DNA of 62,169 nucleotides. Origin: Tenebrionibacter intestinalis. Lineage in GTDB: Bacteria > Pseudomonadota > Gammaproteobacteria > Enterobacterales > Enterobacteriaceae. Every line of letters begins with the position of its first letter. Positions within the stretch are counted from its first letter, which is position 1. This document shows positions 20,686-30,409 of this stretch, piece by piece. The stretch spans positions 1 through 62,169 of the forward strand of contig NZ_JAEPBH010000026.1 of the NCBI RefSeq assembly GCF_016632365.1. Direction: 5' to 3'. The notes under the pieces are model-generated. The model searched no databases and was not told where the DNA came from. It worked only from the letters and a program-made list of their open reading frames with translations. The position numbers and the translations under genes were made by a program.

Positions 20686-21423
20686 ACGCCAGCACGTCTG
20701 TTTTACGTTACGACTATTTTTTCTGTTTTTTATCCTTATTCCCGGAAGTATTACCAGGTTACCTGGGCGCCATAAAAGAGAAAATTAACCGTAACCAGGC
20801 AAATTCAATATTTCATTTAATGTTAAGCGGCCAACAGGTTACTTTTCTGTACAGAAAATATTCGTAAAAACGATGGCATTTCGTGGCCGGTTTAATTGAC
20901 TTTAATCCGAAAGCGTTACGCCTGAACTACCGCCTGGCGTGAACAAAATGAGGGATGCCGATTATAAGTAACCAGCGATGTCAGTCGATGAGGAAACGCT
21001 GTCGCAGGAGGACTTCGCGCTGAAGCAAAAAGCCCGGGTCGCGTTTTCCTGGTATCGGCGCTTTTCTGGCTGGTTATTAATAGCGAATGCGTTTTCTTTT
21101 TAAAATGTAATAATTAACTAACCGCCAGGTCGCCCGTTGTGATATTAACGCTTATTCAGCGAGCTGAATATAAGCGATATGCGTTAAATAAATTACGGCG
21201 GCGGTCCGGCGCCCTGCGTTTATTGTTAGCGTGTCCGGCTCCATGCATCTGGTTGCCGGATATTATAAAGCGCCTGGGTTTTCCGGGCGTTTTGCTTACT
21301 GGCGCTGCCGGCGAAGGCCATTTGCCGGTTTTGTTGCCAAATGGTTGCATAGTTTTTGTGTTATCTTTAAATGCAAACCCGAAAAATAGTCGGGTACCGC
21401 TTTTTAAGTGAGACGGAGGAGCT
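20686..21423. other. cysB–acnA intergenic region
   Basis: 738 bases containing the ymiA-like remnant at 20978–21117 and otherwise the acnA upstream region. The frame 21139–21411 has no ribosome site and no recognisable content. Confidence 0.4.
20978..21117 (+). pseudogene. ymiA: Frameshifted ymiA-like small membrane protein
   Basis: In E. coli the 46-residue membrane protein YmiA lies between cysB and acnA. Here one frame from ATG 20978 reads MSVDEETLSQEDFALKQKAR, like the YmiA N-terminal LKRKAW region. The membrane segment FLVSALFWLVIN (compare E. coli FLGSALFWVVV) continues in another frame from the T4 tract at 21044–21047 to a stop at 21117. Restoring one T would give about 47 codons. Either a real indel or a homopolymer sequencing error. 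Confidence 0.5.
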
Positions 21424-24099
21424 ATGTCGCTAACCCTACGTGAAACCTGCCAGGATATGCTGCAGGTACACAATAAAAGCTATCGCTATTACAGCCTGCC
21501 AAAAGCCGCAGCCATTCTGGGCAATATTGACCGCCTGCCAAAGTCGCTCAAAGTTTTACTGGAAAATTTGCTGCGCTGGCAGGATGGTAATTCCGTTACC
21601 CATGAGGATATCCACGCGCTGGCTCACTGGGTGAAAACGGCCCATGTAAATCGTGAAATAGCCTACCGTCCGGCGCGCGTGTTAATGCAGGACTTTACCG
21701 GCGTACCGGCTGTTGTCGACCTTGCTGCCATGCGTGAGGCGGTAAAACGCCTCGGCGGCGATGTGGAAAAGGTCAATCCGCTTTCGCCGGTCGATCTGGT
21801 GATTGACCATTCTGTTACCGTCGATCATTTTGGCAATAACGACGCCTTTGACGCCAACGTCAGGCTGGAAATGGCGCGTAACCACGAACGTTATGCTTTT
21901 TTGCGCTGGGGACAGCAGGCTTTTAACCGTTTCAGCGTGGTGCCGCCTGGCACCGGTATCTGTCATCAGGTTAATCTTGAATATTTAGGTAAAACCGTAT
22001 GGAGCGAAGAACAGAACGGTGAAGGGGTCGCCTGTCCTGATACGCTGGTCGGTACGGACTCCCATACCACGATGATTAACGGCCTTGGCATTCTGGGCTG
22101 GGGGGTTGGCGGTATCGAGGCCGAGGCGGCAATGCTGGGCCAGCCGGTTTCGATGCTTATTCCTGACGTGGTGGGTTTTAAACTGACCGGTAAACTGCGC
22201 GAGGGCATCACGGCGACCGATCTGGTGTTAACCGTAACGCAAATGCTGCGCAAGCACGGCGTGGTCGGGAAGTTCGTAGAGTTTTTTGGCGACGGGCTGG
22301 ACAGCCTGCCGTTGGCCGATCGCGCAACCATTGCCAACATGGCGCCGGAATATGGCGCGACCTGCGGATTTTTCCCGGTTGATGCGGTTACGCTGGAATA
22401 CTTGCGCCTGAGCGGGCGTAGCGAAGCGCAGGTGGCGCTGGTTGAAGCGTATATGAAGGCACAGGGAATGTGGCGTAACGCCGGCGATGAACCGGTATTT
22501 ACCAGTGCGCTGGCGCTGGATATGGGCGAGGTTGAAGCAAGCCTGGCCGGGCCGAAACGCCCCCAGGATCGCGTGGCGTTGCGCGATGTGCCCCGGGCTT
22601 TTCGCGCCAGTGAAGAACTGGAAATTAACGCTCCACAGCCCCCGCGCCAGCCGGCGCCCTGCCTGCTGGAGGGTAAAAGGGTAGATTTGCCCGACGGGGC
22701 CGTTGTGATTGCTGCGATTACTTCCTGCACTAACACTTCTAACCCGGGCGTACTCATGGCTGCCGGTTTGCTGGCGAAAAAGGCTGTTGAACGAGGACTG
22801 GTGCGTAAACCGTGGGTAAAAGCATCGCTGGCACCGGGCTCGAAAGTGGTGTCGGATTATCTGGCGAAAGCCGGCTTGACGCCGTATCTCGACGAGCTGG
22901 GTTTTAATCTGGTCGGCTATGGTTGCACTACCTGCATTGGTAATTCCGGCCCGTTACCGCAAGCGGTGGAAAATGCGATCCGCGCCGCCGATTTGACCGT
23001 AGGCGCGGTATTGTCCGGTAACCGAAACTTTGAAGGCCGCATTCATCCACTGGTAAAAACTAACTGGCTGGCTTCGCCGCCGCTGGTGGTTGCGTATGCG
23101 CTGGCGGGTAATATGAACGTAAATCTGGTCCAAAATCCTCTGGGAGAAGATAAAAACGGCACGCCGGTCTATCTGAAGGATATCTGGCCGTCTACGCAGG
23201 AGATAGCCCAGGCGGTAGCCGATGTTTCAACGGCTATGTTTCATAAAGAGTACGCTCAGGTGTTTGAAGGGACGCCGGAATGGAAGGCTATCGACGTTGT
23301 TCATTCCAGCACCTATCATTGGCAGCCTGACTCCACCTATATCCGCCTGACGCCGTTCTTTGATGACATGCTTCACGCACCGAAGCCCGTTGAGGATATT
23401 CACGGCGCGCGCCTGCTGGCGATACTGGGCGACTCCGTGACCACTGACCATATCTCACCGGCAGGCAGCATTAAAGCAGACAGCCCGGCCGGGCGCTATC
23501 TTCAGGAACATGGCGTAGCGCGTGAAGAATTTAACTCTTACGGTTCAAGGCGCGGCAATCATGAAGTGATGATGCGCGGTACGTTTGCCAATATCCGTAT
23601 TCGTAATGAAATGGTGCCCGGCGTGGAAGGCGGTATGACGCGCCTGTTGCCAACACAGGAAGTGATGTCTGTTTATGATGCGGCGATGGCGTATAAAAAG
23701 CAGGGCGTCCCGCTGGCTGTCGTGGCGGGCAAAGAGTATGGTTGCGGCTCCAGTCGCGACTGGGCGGCGAAAGGGCCACGCCTGCTTGGCGTGCGCGTGG
23801 TGATTGCGGAAACTTTTGAACGAATACACCGCTCCAACCTGATTGGGATGGGAATACTGCCGCTGGAGTTCCCGGATGGCGTTAACCGTAAAACGCTGCG
23901 TTTGACCGGGGAAGAGCGGATTGATATTCATAATCTGGCTGCACTGGAACCGGGGGCGACGGTATTGGTAACAATAACGTTCCCCGCAGGTCACGTCGAA
24001 ACCGTTAATTGCCGCTGTCGCATTGATACGGCGACGGAACTGACGTATTACCGCAACGACGGTATCCTGCACTATGTTATACGCAGCATGTTGAATTAA
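21424..24099 (+). CDS. acnA: Aconitate hydratase A
   Basis: 891 residues, same as E. coli AcnA, the stress- and stationary-phase aconitase that interconverts citrate and isocitrate. The 4Fe-4S ligands are Cys435 (ITSCTNTSN), Cys501 and Cys504 ([10 protein letters not shown]). Substrate motifs [30 protein letters not shown] and [15 protein letters not shown] are present in the last domain (E. coli has EYGSGSSRD; here Ser is Cys). A GGAGGAGCT site precedes the ATG. Ends 4 bases before the family-S repeat. Confidence 0.97.
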   Translation: MSLTLRETCQDMLQVHNKSYRYYSLPKAAAILGNIDRLPKSLKVLLENLLRWQDGNSVTHEDIHALAHWVKTAHVNREIAYRPARVLMQDFTGVPAVVDLAAMREAVKRLGGDVEKVNPLSPVDLVIDHSVTVDHFGNNDAFDANVRLEMARNHERYAFLRWGQQAFNRFSVVPPGTGICHQVNLEYLGKTVWSEEQNGEGVACPDTLVGTDSHTTMINGLGILGWGVGGIEAEAAMLGQPVSMLIPDVVGFKLTGKLREGITATDLVLTVTQMLRKHGVVGKFVEFFGDGLDSLPLADRATIANMAPEYGATCGFFPVDAVTLEYLRLSGRSEAQVALVEAYMKAQGMWRNAGDEPVFTSALALDMGEVEASLAGPKRPQDRVALRDVPRAFRASEELEINAPQPPRQPAPCLLEGKRVDLPDGAVVIAAITSCTNTSNPGVLMAAGLLAKKAVERGLVRKPWVKASLAPGSKVVSDYLAKAGLTPYLDELGFNLVGYGCTTCIGNSGPLPQAVENAIRAADLTVGAVLSGNRNFEGRIHPLVKTNWLASPPLVVAYALAGNMNVNLVQNPLGEDKNGTPVYLKDIWPSTQEIAQAVADVSTAMFHKEYAQVFEGTPEWKAIDVVHSSTYHWQPDSTYIRLTPFFDDMLHAPKPVEDIHGARLLAILGDSVTTDHISPAGSIKADSPAGRYLQEHGVAREEFNSYGSRRGNHEVMMRGTFANIRIRNEMVPGVEGGMTRLLPTQEVMSVYDAAMAYKKQGVPLAVVAGKEYGCGSSRDWAAKGPRLLGVRVVIAETFERIHRSNLIGMGILPLEFPDGVNRKTLRLTGEERIDIHNLAALEPGATVLVTITFPAGHVETVNCRCRIDTATELTYYRNDGILHYVIRSMLN

Positions 24100-24103
24100 A
24101 AAT

Positions 24104-24294
24104 AATCCACCTGCGTAGCAGGTGGATCGAGACGGCTGACAAACCCCATCCTGTCGCAGACAGGATGGATGAAACACAATAAAAAATAAGGAAAATCAAT
24201 AGTTTGATTTTCGCCTGCTTACCATAAAGAAGGGAAAGGCCCGTTTTTTCCTTCTTTGCCAACAACCTGAATCCACCTGCGTAGCAGGTGGATC
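24104..24294. repeat. Family-S structured repeat (copy B) flanked by a 25-bp duplicated hairpin
   Basis: The core 24129–24269 is close to the core at 2173–2314. It is bracketed by two identical 25-bp copies of a palindrome (24104–24128 and 24270–24294) whose arms read ATCCACCTGC / GCAGGTGGAT. The palindrome looks like the acnA/ribA terminator stem, so the element appears to sit between duplicated copies of it. The core carries CATCCTGTC-GCA-GACAGGATG and two further stems. It lies between the convergent acnA and ribA genes. Confidence 0.8.
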
Positions 24295-24312
24295 CCGGAT
24301 GTGCGGCTTGCG

Positions 24313-24903
24313 TTATTCCGAGAGCAGGTGACCCATACGCGCGGCCTTCGTATCCAGATAGTGGGCATTTTTGGGATTACGCCCGACAATAAGCGGTACG
24401 CGCTCCACAATATTAATGCCCGCTTCAGTCAGTATTTCAACTTTGCGCGGATTATTGGTCAACAGGCGAACGGCCTCCACACCAAGCAGTTTGAACATAT
24501 CGGCGCACAGGGTAAAATCACGCTCGTCGGCGGCGAAGCCCAGTTGATGATTCGCCTCCACTGTGTCATATCCCTGATCCTGGAGCGCATAGGCGCGAAT
24601 TTTATTCAACAGACCAATGTTACGGCCTTCCTGGCGATGATAGAGCAAAATACCTCGCCCCTCCTCAGCAATGCGCGTCAGCGCCGCCTCTAACTGGAAA
24701 CCGCAATCACAGCGCAGGCTGAACAGCGCATCGCCGGTAAGGCATTCTGAGTGGACGCGCGCCAGTACAGGCCCGCTGCCGCTGATATCGCCATAAATCA
24801 GCGCGACGTGATCCTGCCCGGTCGCCAGTTCTTCAAAACCCACCATCAGGAAATCGCCCCAGGGGGTAGGCAGTTTGCACTCTGCCACGCGTTTAAGCTG
24901 CAT
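24313..24903 (-). CDS. ribA: GTP cyclohydrolase II
   Basis: 196 residues, same as E. coli. First step of riboflavin synthesis: GTP to diaminohydroxy-ribosylaminopyrimidine phosphate, formate and pyrophosphate. Zinc ligands Cys54, Cys65 and Cys67 are seen in [20 protein letters not shown], with the substrate/catalytic RQEGRNIGL and LLTNNPRKV segments. Convergent with acnA, divergent from pgpB, as in E. coli. Confidence 0.98.
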   Translation of the reverse strand: MQLKRVAECKLPTPWGDFLMVGFEELATGQDHVALIYGDISGSGPVLARVHSECLTGDALFSLRCDCGFQLEAALTRIAEEGRGILLYHRQEGRNIGLLNKIRAYALQDQGYDTVEANHQLGFAADERDFTLCADMFKLLGVEAVRLLTNNPRKVEILTEAGINIVERVPLIVGRNPKNAHYLDTKAARMGHLLSE

Positions 24904-25102
24904 GTGATTCTCCAGATAAACCTAAACCGCCCGCCGGAATTCGGGCTGTATGCCATTATTATCCGTTATTTTGCCATATTCAGGCCATTAACGCCTCCTT
25001 GCTGTCCAGGCTGCTATCTTCGCCGTTTCGCACGCTCAGGGTTTTACCGCAGATGCACTTTTTCAGTTATCCTTGACGAGCTTTGTAAAATAAGGGAATA
25101 CC

Positions 25103-25861
25103 ATGCTGACTATTGCCAAACGTACTGCTTTTGCCGCGCTGCTGCTGCTTATCGTACCGGTATTTGCCATGCTATCAGGTTGGGTATGGCGACCAGATCA
25201 GGATGCGCTGTGGTTAAAAATGATGTACTGGATAACGGAAACGGTCACGCAGCCCTGGGGGATTATTACCCATGTGGCGCTTGTCGGCTGGTTTCTGTGG
25301 TGCCTGCGCTTCAGGTTGAAAGCAGCGCTGGCGCTGTTTACGCTTCTTGCTATTGCGATACTGGCAGGTCAGGGCGCTAAGTCTGTCATAAAGGAGCAGG
25401 TTCGGGCGCCTCGCCCGTATGTGGCGTGGCTTGAAAAAACTCACAACGTTCCGGTTGAGCAGTTCTACAATTTAAAGCGTAAAGTTCGTAGCCAGTTGGT
25501 GGCGCGCCAGTTGCAGGATGAAACGCGCATTCCTTCATGGCTGCGCGCGCACTGGCAAAATGACACCGGCTTTGCTTTTCCATCAGGGCATACCATGTTT
25601 GCCGCAAGCTGGGCGCTGTTAGCCGTGGGGCTACTGTGGCCGCGGCGGCGTATTATCTCTATCTCGCTGCTGATGCTGTGGGCCTGTGCGGTAATGAGCA
25701 GCCGGCTGCTGTTGGGCATGCACTGGCCGCGTGACCTGATTGCGGCAACGCTCATTTCCTGGCTGCTGGTGACGCTGGCCTGCTGGCTGGCGCAACGGTT
25801 TTGCGGGCCGCTGGCTCCGCCTTGCAAAGAACAAACTGAAATTGATAAACGCGCGCGCTGA
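25103..25861 (+). CDS. pgpB: Phosphatidylglycerophosphatase B / undecaprenyl pyrophosphate phosphatase
   Basis: 252 residues, an inner-membrane PAP2 phosphatase acting on PGP, undecaprenyl-PP and other lipid phosphates from the periplasmic side. About six membrane segments. The PAP2 signature appears in three parts: KEQVRAPRP (C1, about 98), FPSGHT (C2, about 160) and SRLLLGMHWPRD (C3, about 200), with the catalytic histidines of C2 and C3. E. coli PgpB has 254 residues. Confidence 0.95.
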   Translation: MLTIAKRTAFAALLLLIVPVFAMLSGWVWRPDQDALWLKMMYWITETVTQPWGIITHVALVGWFLWCLRFRLKAALALFTLLAIAILAGQGAKSVIKEQVRAPRPYVAWLEKTHNVPVEQFYNLKRKVRSQLVARQLQDETRIPSWLRAHWQNDTGFAFPSGHTMFAASWALLAVGLLWPRRRIISISLLMLWACAVMSSRLLLGMHWPRDLIAATLISWLLVTLACWLAQRFCGPLAPPCKEQTEIDKRAR

Positions 25862-25877
25862 TAGCTTAATGGAGTAC

Positions 25878-25895
25878 AAAAGCCGCAAGCGGCTT
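25878..25895. terminator. Short hairpin after pgpB
   Basis: AAGCCGCAAGCGGCTT forms a stem 17 bases past the pgpB stop. The T run is short, so this is a weak call. Confidence 0.4.
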
Positions 25896-26015
25896 CATAA
25901 ATTAAGCGTTGCCAGGCGGTTAGTGATTCCCCGTCAGTAAGGGAAATGGTAATTTATAGCGCTGAACATGATGTTCCGATCAGTTTTTACCCAATAACAA
26001 CATATGGGAAGTGAT

Positions 26016-26324
26016 GTGAAATATATACTTATTTTATTACTGGTTCTGGCGATTTTTATCGTTTCAGTCACCCTGGGCGCGCAAAACGGGACCCAGGTGC
26101 ACTTTAACTATCTCATTGCGCAGGATGATTTTAGTATTTCTACGTTGCTGGCCGTGCTGTTCGGCGCAGGCTTTATTATTGGCTGGCTCATCTGCGGCCT
26201 GTTCTGGCTGCGCGTTCGCGTCTCGCTAATGCGCGCCGAGCGCAAAATCAAGCGTCTTGAACAACAGCTAATTACGTCCAGTGTCGTGAATCCAGCGACG
26301 TTGCCTGCGTCCGCAAAGGAATAA
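26016..26324 (+). CDS. lapA: LPS assembly protein LapA (YciS)
   Basis: 102 residues, same as E. coli LapA. Two membrane helices (about 2–22 and 44–64) and a cytoplasmic coiled-coil tail (RAERKIKRLEQQL). It works with LapB in balancing LPS synthesis. GTG at 26016, after GGGAAG, gives the conserved VKYILILLLVLAIF; the ATG at 26004 would add four unmatched residues. Six bases separate it from lapB. Confidence 0.93.
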   Translation: MKYILILLLVLAIFIVSVTLGAQNGTQVHFNYLIAQDDFSISTLLAVLFGAGFIIGWLICGLFWLRVRVSLMRAERKIKRLEQQLITSSVVNPATLPASAKE

Positions 26325-26330
26325 ATTTTT

Positions 26331-27500
26331 ATGCTGGAGCTGTTATTTCTGCTGTTACCCGTTGCCGCAGCCTATGGCTGGTATATGGGCCGCAGAAGCG
26401 CGCACCAGGATAAACAACAGGAAGCGAATCGCCTGTCGCGTGAATATGTGGCGGGGGTTAATTTCCTGCTTACAAATCAACAGGATAAAGCAGTTGATTT
26501 GTTTCTTGATATGTTAAAAGAGGACACCAGCACCGTTGAGGCTCACCTCACGCTTGGCAATCTGTTTCGCTCGCGCGGCGAAGTTGACCGGGCTATACGT
26601 ATTCATCAGTCCCTTATGGAAAGCGCGTCGTTGAGTTATGAGCAGCGTCTGCTCGCAGTGCAGCAACTCGGGCGAGATTACATGGCGGCAGGTCTGTACG
26701 ATCGTGCGGAAGATATGTTTAATCAACTGGTGGATGAGACCCATTTTCGCGTCGGCGCGCTTCAGCAACTGCTGCAAATTAACCAGGCCACCAGCGACTG
26801 GCAAAAAGCTATTGATACCGCAGAGCGCCTGGTGAAACTGGGGCAGGAAGGGCAGCGCGTTAAAATTGCGCATTTTTACTGTGAGCTGGCGCTGCAAAGT
26901 ATGGGAAATGACGATCTCGATCGCGGTCTGGCTTTATTAAAAAAAGGGGCTGCGGCAGATCGCAACAGCGCACGCGTGTCCATTATGATGGGCCGTATTT
27001 TTATGGCGCGCGGCGACTATGCCAGGGCGGTGGAGCATCTGAAGCGGGTCATTGAGCAGGATAAAAACCTGGTCAGCGAAACGCTGGAAATGCTGCAAAA
27101 CTGCTATCAGCGTCTCAATAAACCGCAGGAGTGGGAAGCGTTTCTACGCCGCTGCGTGGAAGAAAACAGTGGCGCAACAGCGGAACTGATGCTGGCAGAA
27201 ATCGTTGAGCAAAAGCAGGGCAGAGAGGCCGCGCAGGAATATATTACCCGGCAGTTGCAGCAACACCCGACGACGCGTGTCTTTCACCGGTTAATGGACT
27301 ATCACATCAGCGAAGCGGAAGAAGGCCGCGCCAAAGAGGGCCTGATGGCGCTGCGAGATATGGTGGGCGAGCAGTTGCGCACCAAGCCGCGCTATCGCTG
27401 CGAAAAATGCGGATTTACCGCTTTTACTATGTACTGGCACTGTCCGTCCTGCCGCGCCTGGTCCACCATTAAGCCGATTCGAGGACTTGACGGGCAGTAA
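26331..27500 (+). CDS. lapB: LPS regulatory protein LapB (YciM)
   Basis: 389 residues, same as E. coli. Membrane-anchored adaptor that presents LpxC to FtsH and so limits lipid A synthesis; antagonised by PbgA/YejM. N-terminal membrane helix (1–20), a long array of TPR repeats (about 30–350) and a C-terminal rubredoxin-like zinc knuckle CEKCGFTAFTMYWHCPSC. Forms an operon with lapA and probably pyrF-yciH. Confidence 0.97.
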   Translation: MLELLFLLLPVAAAYGWYMGRRSAHQDKQQEANRLSREYVAGVNFLLTNQQDKAVDLFLDMLKEDTSTVEAHLTLGNLFRSRGEVDRAIRIHQSLMESASLSYEQRLLAVQQLGRDYMAAGLYDRAEDMFNQLVDETHFRVGALQQLLQINQATSDWQKAIDTAERLVKLGQEGQRVKIAHFYCELALQSMGNDDLDRGLALLKKGAAADRNSARVSIMMGRIFMARGDYARAVEHLKRVIEQDKNLVSETLEMLQNCYQRLNKPQEWEAFLRRCVEENSGATAELMLAEIVEQKQGREAAQEYITRQLQQHPTTRVFHRLMDYHISEAEEGRAKEGLMALRDMVGEQLRTKPRYRCEKCGFTAFTMYWHCPSCRAWSTIKPIRGLDGQ

Positions 27501-27670
27501 TATTTCTAAAAAAATCGCACTTTAGTTACAACATGCTAAACAGAATCTTTATGTCCACCCGGCATACATCGTGCGAAAACGCAGTCAGACAACAACACAA
27601 CTGTCAATTTGCCAGGGGGGCGGGTAAAATGCGTGCCGTTTATTTACTGTGACACGCAAAAGGAACAGCC

Positions 27671-28405
27671 ATGAAGTCTGCCGAAACCGTTTCACGCTCT
27701 GTTACGGATTCCCCCATTATTGTCGCGCTGGACTATAACGATCGCAGCCAGGCCCTGGCGTTTGTCGATCGTATTCAGCCGGCGTCCTGCCGTCTTAAAG
27801 TTGGTAAAGAGATGTTCACGCTGTTCGGGCCGCAGTTTGTTCGTGAATTGCACCAGCGCGGTTTTGATGTTTTTCTCGACCTGAAATTCCACGACATTCC
27901 GAACACCGTGGCAAAAGCCGTAGCGGCGGCGGCAGAGCTGGGCGTATGGATGGTCAATGTTCATGCCAGCGGCGGCGCGCGCATGATGCGCGCGGCACGA
28001 GAAGCGCTACTACCGTTTGGTAAAGACGCGCCGATGTTGATTGCCGTAACGGTGCTTACCAGTATGGAAGCCAGCGACCTGGCAGACCTGGGCCTGACCA
28101 CGTCTCCGGCCGATTACGCTATGCGCCTGGCGCGTCTGACGCAGACATGCGGCCTGGATGGCGTGGTGTGTTCGGCACAGGAGGCAGTAAGCTTTAAACG
28201 TGAATTGGGGGCTGGATTTAAGCTGGTGACGCCCGGCATCCGCCCGGCAGGTAGCGAAGCAGGCGATCAGCGACGTATCATGACACCGAAGCAGGCGTTG
28301 CGTGCGGGAGTGGATTATATGGTGATTGGCCGCCCGATTACCCAGGCCGCCGAACCAGCCCTGGCGCTGTGTGATATTCTTGCCTCATTGAACGGAGAGG
28401 CCTAA
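27671..28405 (+). CDS. pyrF: Orotidine 5'-phosphate decarboxylase
   Basis: 244 residues (E. coli 245). Last step of UMP synthesis. Catalytic cluster [13 protein letters not shown] holds the Asp-Lys-x-x-Asp array; phosphate-binding [17 protein letters not shown] and VIGRPITQA close the barrel. Overlaps the yciH start by one base (TAATG). Confidence 0.98.
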   Translation: MKSAETVSRSVTDSPIIVALDYNDRSQALAFVDRIQPASCRLKVGKEMFTLFGPQFVRELHQRGFDVFLDLKFHDIPNTVAKAVAAAAELGVWMVNVHASGGARMMRAAREALLPFGKDAPMLIAVTVLTSMEASDLADLGLTTSPADYAMRLARLTQTCGLDGVVCSAQEAVSFKRELGAGFKLVTPGIRPAGSEAGDQRRIMTPKQALRAGVDYMVIGRPITQAAEPALALCDILASLNGEA

Positions 28406-28731
28406 TGCGTGATGACAACAGCCGACTGGTTTATTCAACTGAAACGGGCCGTATTGATGAACCTAAAGCAGTAGCTAAGCGGCCGGTCGGTGACGGTATT
28501 GTGCGGATTCAGCGCCAGGTCAGCGGGCGAAAAGGCAAGGGCGTGTGCATCATCGCCGGCATTAACGCTGATGACGATGAGCTGGCGAAACTCGCAGCGG
28601 AACTAAAGAAAAAATGTGGTTGTGGCGGGGCGGTAAAAGAGGGGGTGATTGAAATTCAGGGCGATAAACGCGAGCTACTAAAATCGCTTCTTGAAGCAAA
28701 GGGCATGAAAGTAAAACTTGCCGGCGGCTAA
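28405..28731 (+). CDS. yciH: SUI1/eIF1-like translation factor YciH
   Basis: 108 residues. The SUI1 domain fills the C-terminal two thirds: IQRQVSGRKGKGVCIIAGI, KKKCGCGGAVKEGVIEIQGDKRE. YciH is an eIF1 homologue that affects initiation fidelity with aberrant start complexes. Coupled to pyrF through TAATG. Confidence 0.96.
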   Translation: MRDDNSRLVYSTETGRIDEPKAVAKRPVGDGIVRIQRQVSGRKGKGVCIIAGINADDDELAKLAAELKKKCGCGGAVKEGVIEIQGDKRELLKSLLEAKGMKVKLAGG

Positions 28732-28739
28732 AAAACGCC

Positions 28740-28766
28740 GGGCTGCGGTTTGCGCCGCAGCCCTTT
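28740..28766 (+). terminator. Rho-independent terminator of pyrF-yciH
   Basis: GGGCTGCGG / CCGCAGCCC perfect 9-bp stem with a short loop and TTTG tail, 8 bases after the yciH stop. Confidence 0.8.
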
Positions 28767-28820
28767 GTATAAACTGACTCGTATCGTACTATGACAGTAG
28801 TGCGCTAATAAATTATCAGC

Positions 28821-29036
28821 TTATTTAACCTGGTGGCCGATAATCCCGCCGACGGCAGCGCCGCCCAGCGTTCCCAGCGTACTGCCGTCAGTCAGAATAG
28901 AACCACCGATGGCTCCCGCACCTGCGCCAATTGCCGTGTTGCGGTCGCGTTTAGACCAGTTACTGCACGCGCTCAGAGACAGCGCCAGGGTAACAGCCAG
29001 AACAGCAGCAGCGATTTTTTTGCTATTTAACGACAT
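28821..29036 (-). CDS. osmB: Osmotically inducible lipoprotein OsmB
   Basis: 71 residues. Lipoprotein signal with lipobox LSAC (Cys24), then a glycine-zipper segment GAGAGAIGGSILTDGSTLGTLGGAAVGGIIG. E. coli OsmB (72 residues) is induced by osmolarity and RpoS. Conserved after yciH. It marks the left border of the accessory region. Confidence 0.96.
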   Translation of the reverse strand: MSLNSKKIAAAVLAVTLALSLSACSNWSKRDRNTAIGAGAGAIGGSILTDGSTLGTLGGAAVGGIIGHQVK

Positions 29037-30409
29037 AATACTTTCTCCCGAATATAAGATTCACAGAAGCAAGTTTCCGTTCAAGTATAGTGTTCTTTTA
29101 CACTTAAGGCGCTTCTGTGAGAGATGCTGCGATAAAAAGCGAAAAATCACTGGTGTGATCGTTTTGCCTTACTTATCAAGGTTGATGATTGTAGATTTTG
29201 CAGGGCATTAAGACAGGTAAATATTCTTAAAATAATTGTGCGACAGGAACCCCGCCATACGGATCAACGCCACCGCTGAGGCATCTGTCAGCGGTGGCCT
29301 GTCTCCCCGGGCAGTAAGATAACAGGGCTCAACCGCTGCGGTAGGACGGGCGAGAGAAGTATTACGCCGGGCTTGCCGCTGTCAGCCAACGCGGTATTAC
29401 ACTATCAGCACGCATTACAGCGTGACCGATAAATCCAAATGGCTATCTGCGTATTATTCCCGGTTCGCATGCAAGCAGAGCATGGCTGTTTCCCTTTTCG
29501 TTGCATATCGTCACTTAGCTATCCACGCTTTCGCATATTCAGAGGCGGTGTCTAAAGTGAAATTATCCAGCGTATTACACGTCGTCGATTTTCAGCGGTA
29601 TGACATAGCTATCAGCGCGCCTGATGGCGACAGCAATAAAAATTAACATCAACGCAATGTGCTTAAGCTTATGTCTGACGTATAAAATAAAAACTTATCT
29701 GCACTCACTTTATTACTATTATAAGGGTGATGTGTGAAGGAATATCCTTTATTATCAGTAATAGCCATTAAATAAGTTCGATGAAAATAGTGAGTTATGC
29801 TAAATGGAAGTGCTCATTAAAACTTTGGTAAGGAGGCTGACATTATCGCTGGCGCTCCAGGAATTGTTAGTGGTTTACTAATAAATTACGATTGGTTGAA
29901 CCTTTTAAAATTTATTCATCGATCTGTAAAAACTATTTGACTTTATTTTACTAAAAATGCACTATTTTACCGCGGGTGATTCTTTTTAGTATTACTTTTG
30001 CCTGTGTTGTAGTGTTATTTAAATATCTATCATAAACAAAAAATAGCGGCATGGATGGCGTCGTGCGTAAGCTATTGTCTGAATAAGTCCCCCAATCCGT
30101 TTCATCTTTATTAATGCCGGTGCATTATTGCCGCCTGTTTTATTCCATTAATATCTTTCTTTTTAATTACTTGCAATTTTCAACCTGACACCGTTAGTTA
30201 TAAAAAGCTAAATTTCCTGAAGCAAAATTAAATTCTGCAGTTTTCTAACTCTTGTCTTTCTGATTCTTTTTTCTGATATTACCAGGGTGTGGGAATGCGC
30301 ACCCTGAAAAAATCGACATTTTTAATTAATAAAAATGGGCAGGGATAACGCATATAGAAAAAGTTTTTTAACGTCAATAGCCCGGATAAGGTAAAATAAG
30401 GAACATTCA
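29037..30409. other. AT-rich gene-poor leader of the accessory island
   Basis: 1.37 kb where E. coli has yciT onward. The first 150 bases should hold the osmB promoter. A perfect 11-bp stem GCCACCGCTGA / TCAGCGGTGGC (29269–29298, eight-base loop) has no T run. From about 29640 the DNA is strongly AT-rich. The only frame of any length (29422–29646) has no ribosome site or recognisable content. The stretch could be regulatory, horizontally acquired, or the remains of decayed genes. Confidence 0.5.
30252..30306 (+). promoter_or_regulatory. Possible promoter and leader hairpin before the RfaH-like gene
   Basis: TTGTCT (30252–30257) and GATATT (30275–30280) are 17 bp apart. Just after, CAGGGTG…GCACCCTG forms a stem (about 30283–30306) and the transcript would run about 105 bases to the RfaH-like start. 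Assigned by eye only. Confidence 0.3.

Noticed and set aside
21139-21411. 90-residue frame just before acnA
   Set aside because: No ribosome site or similarity; overlaps the expected acnA promoter region.
29338-29344. GCGGTAG, resembling the core of an RfaH ops site
   Set aside because: A 7-base match is expected several times by chance in 62 kb on two strands. The rest of the ops consensus is absent and it lies about 1 kb before the RfaH-like gene.
29422-29646. 74-residue frame in the island leader
   Set aside because: No ribosome site, no recognisable motif. A faint likeness to a LuxR-type receiver tail followed by a helix-like stretch near 29830 was too weak to call a pseudogene.
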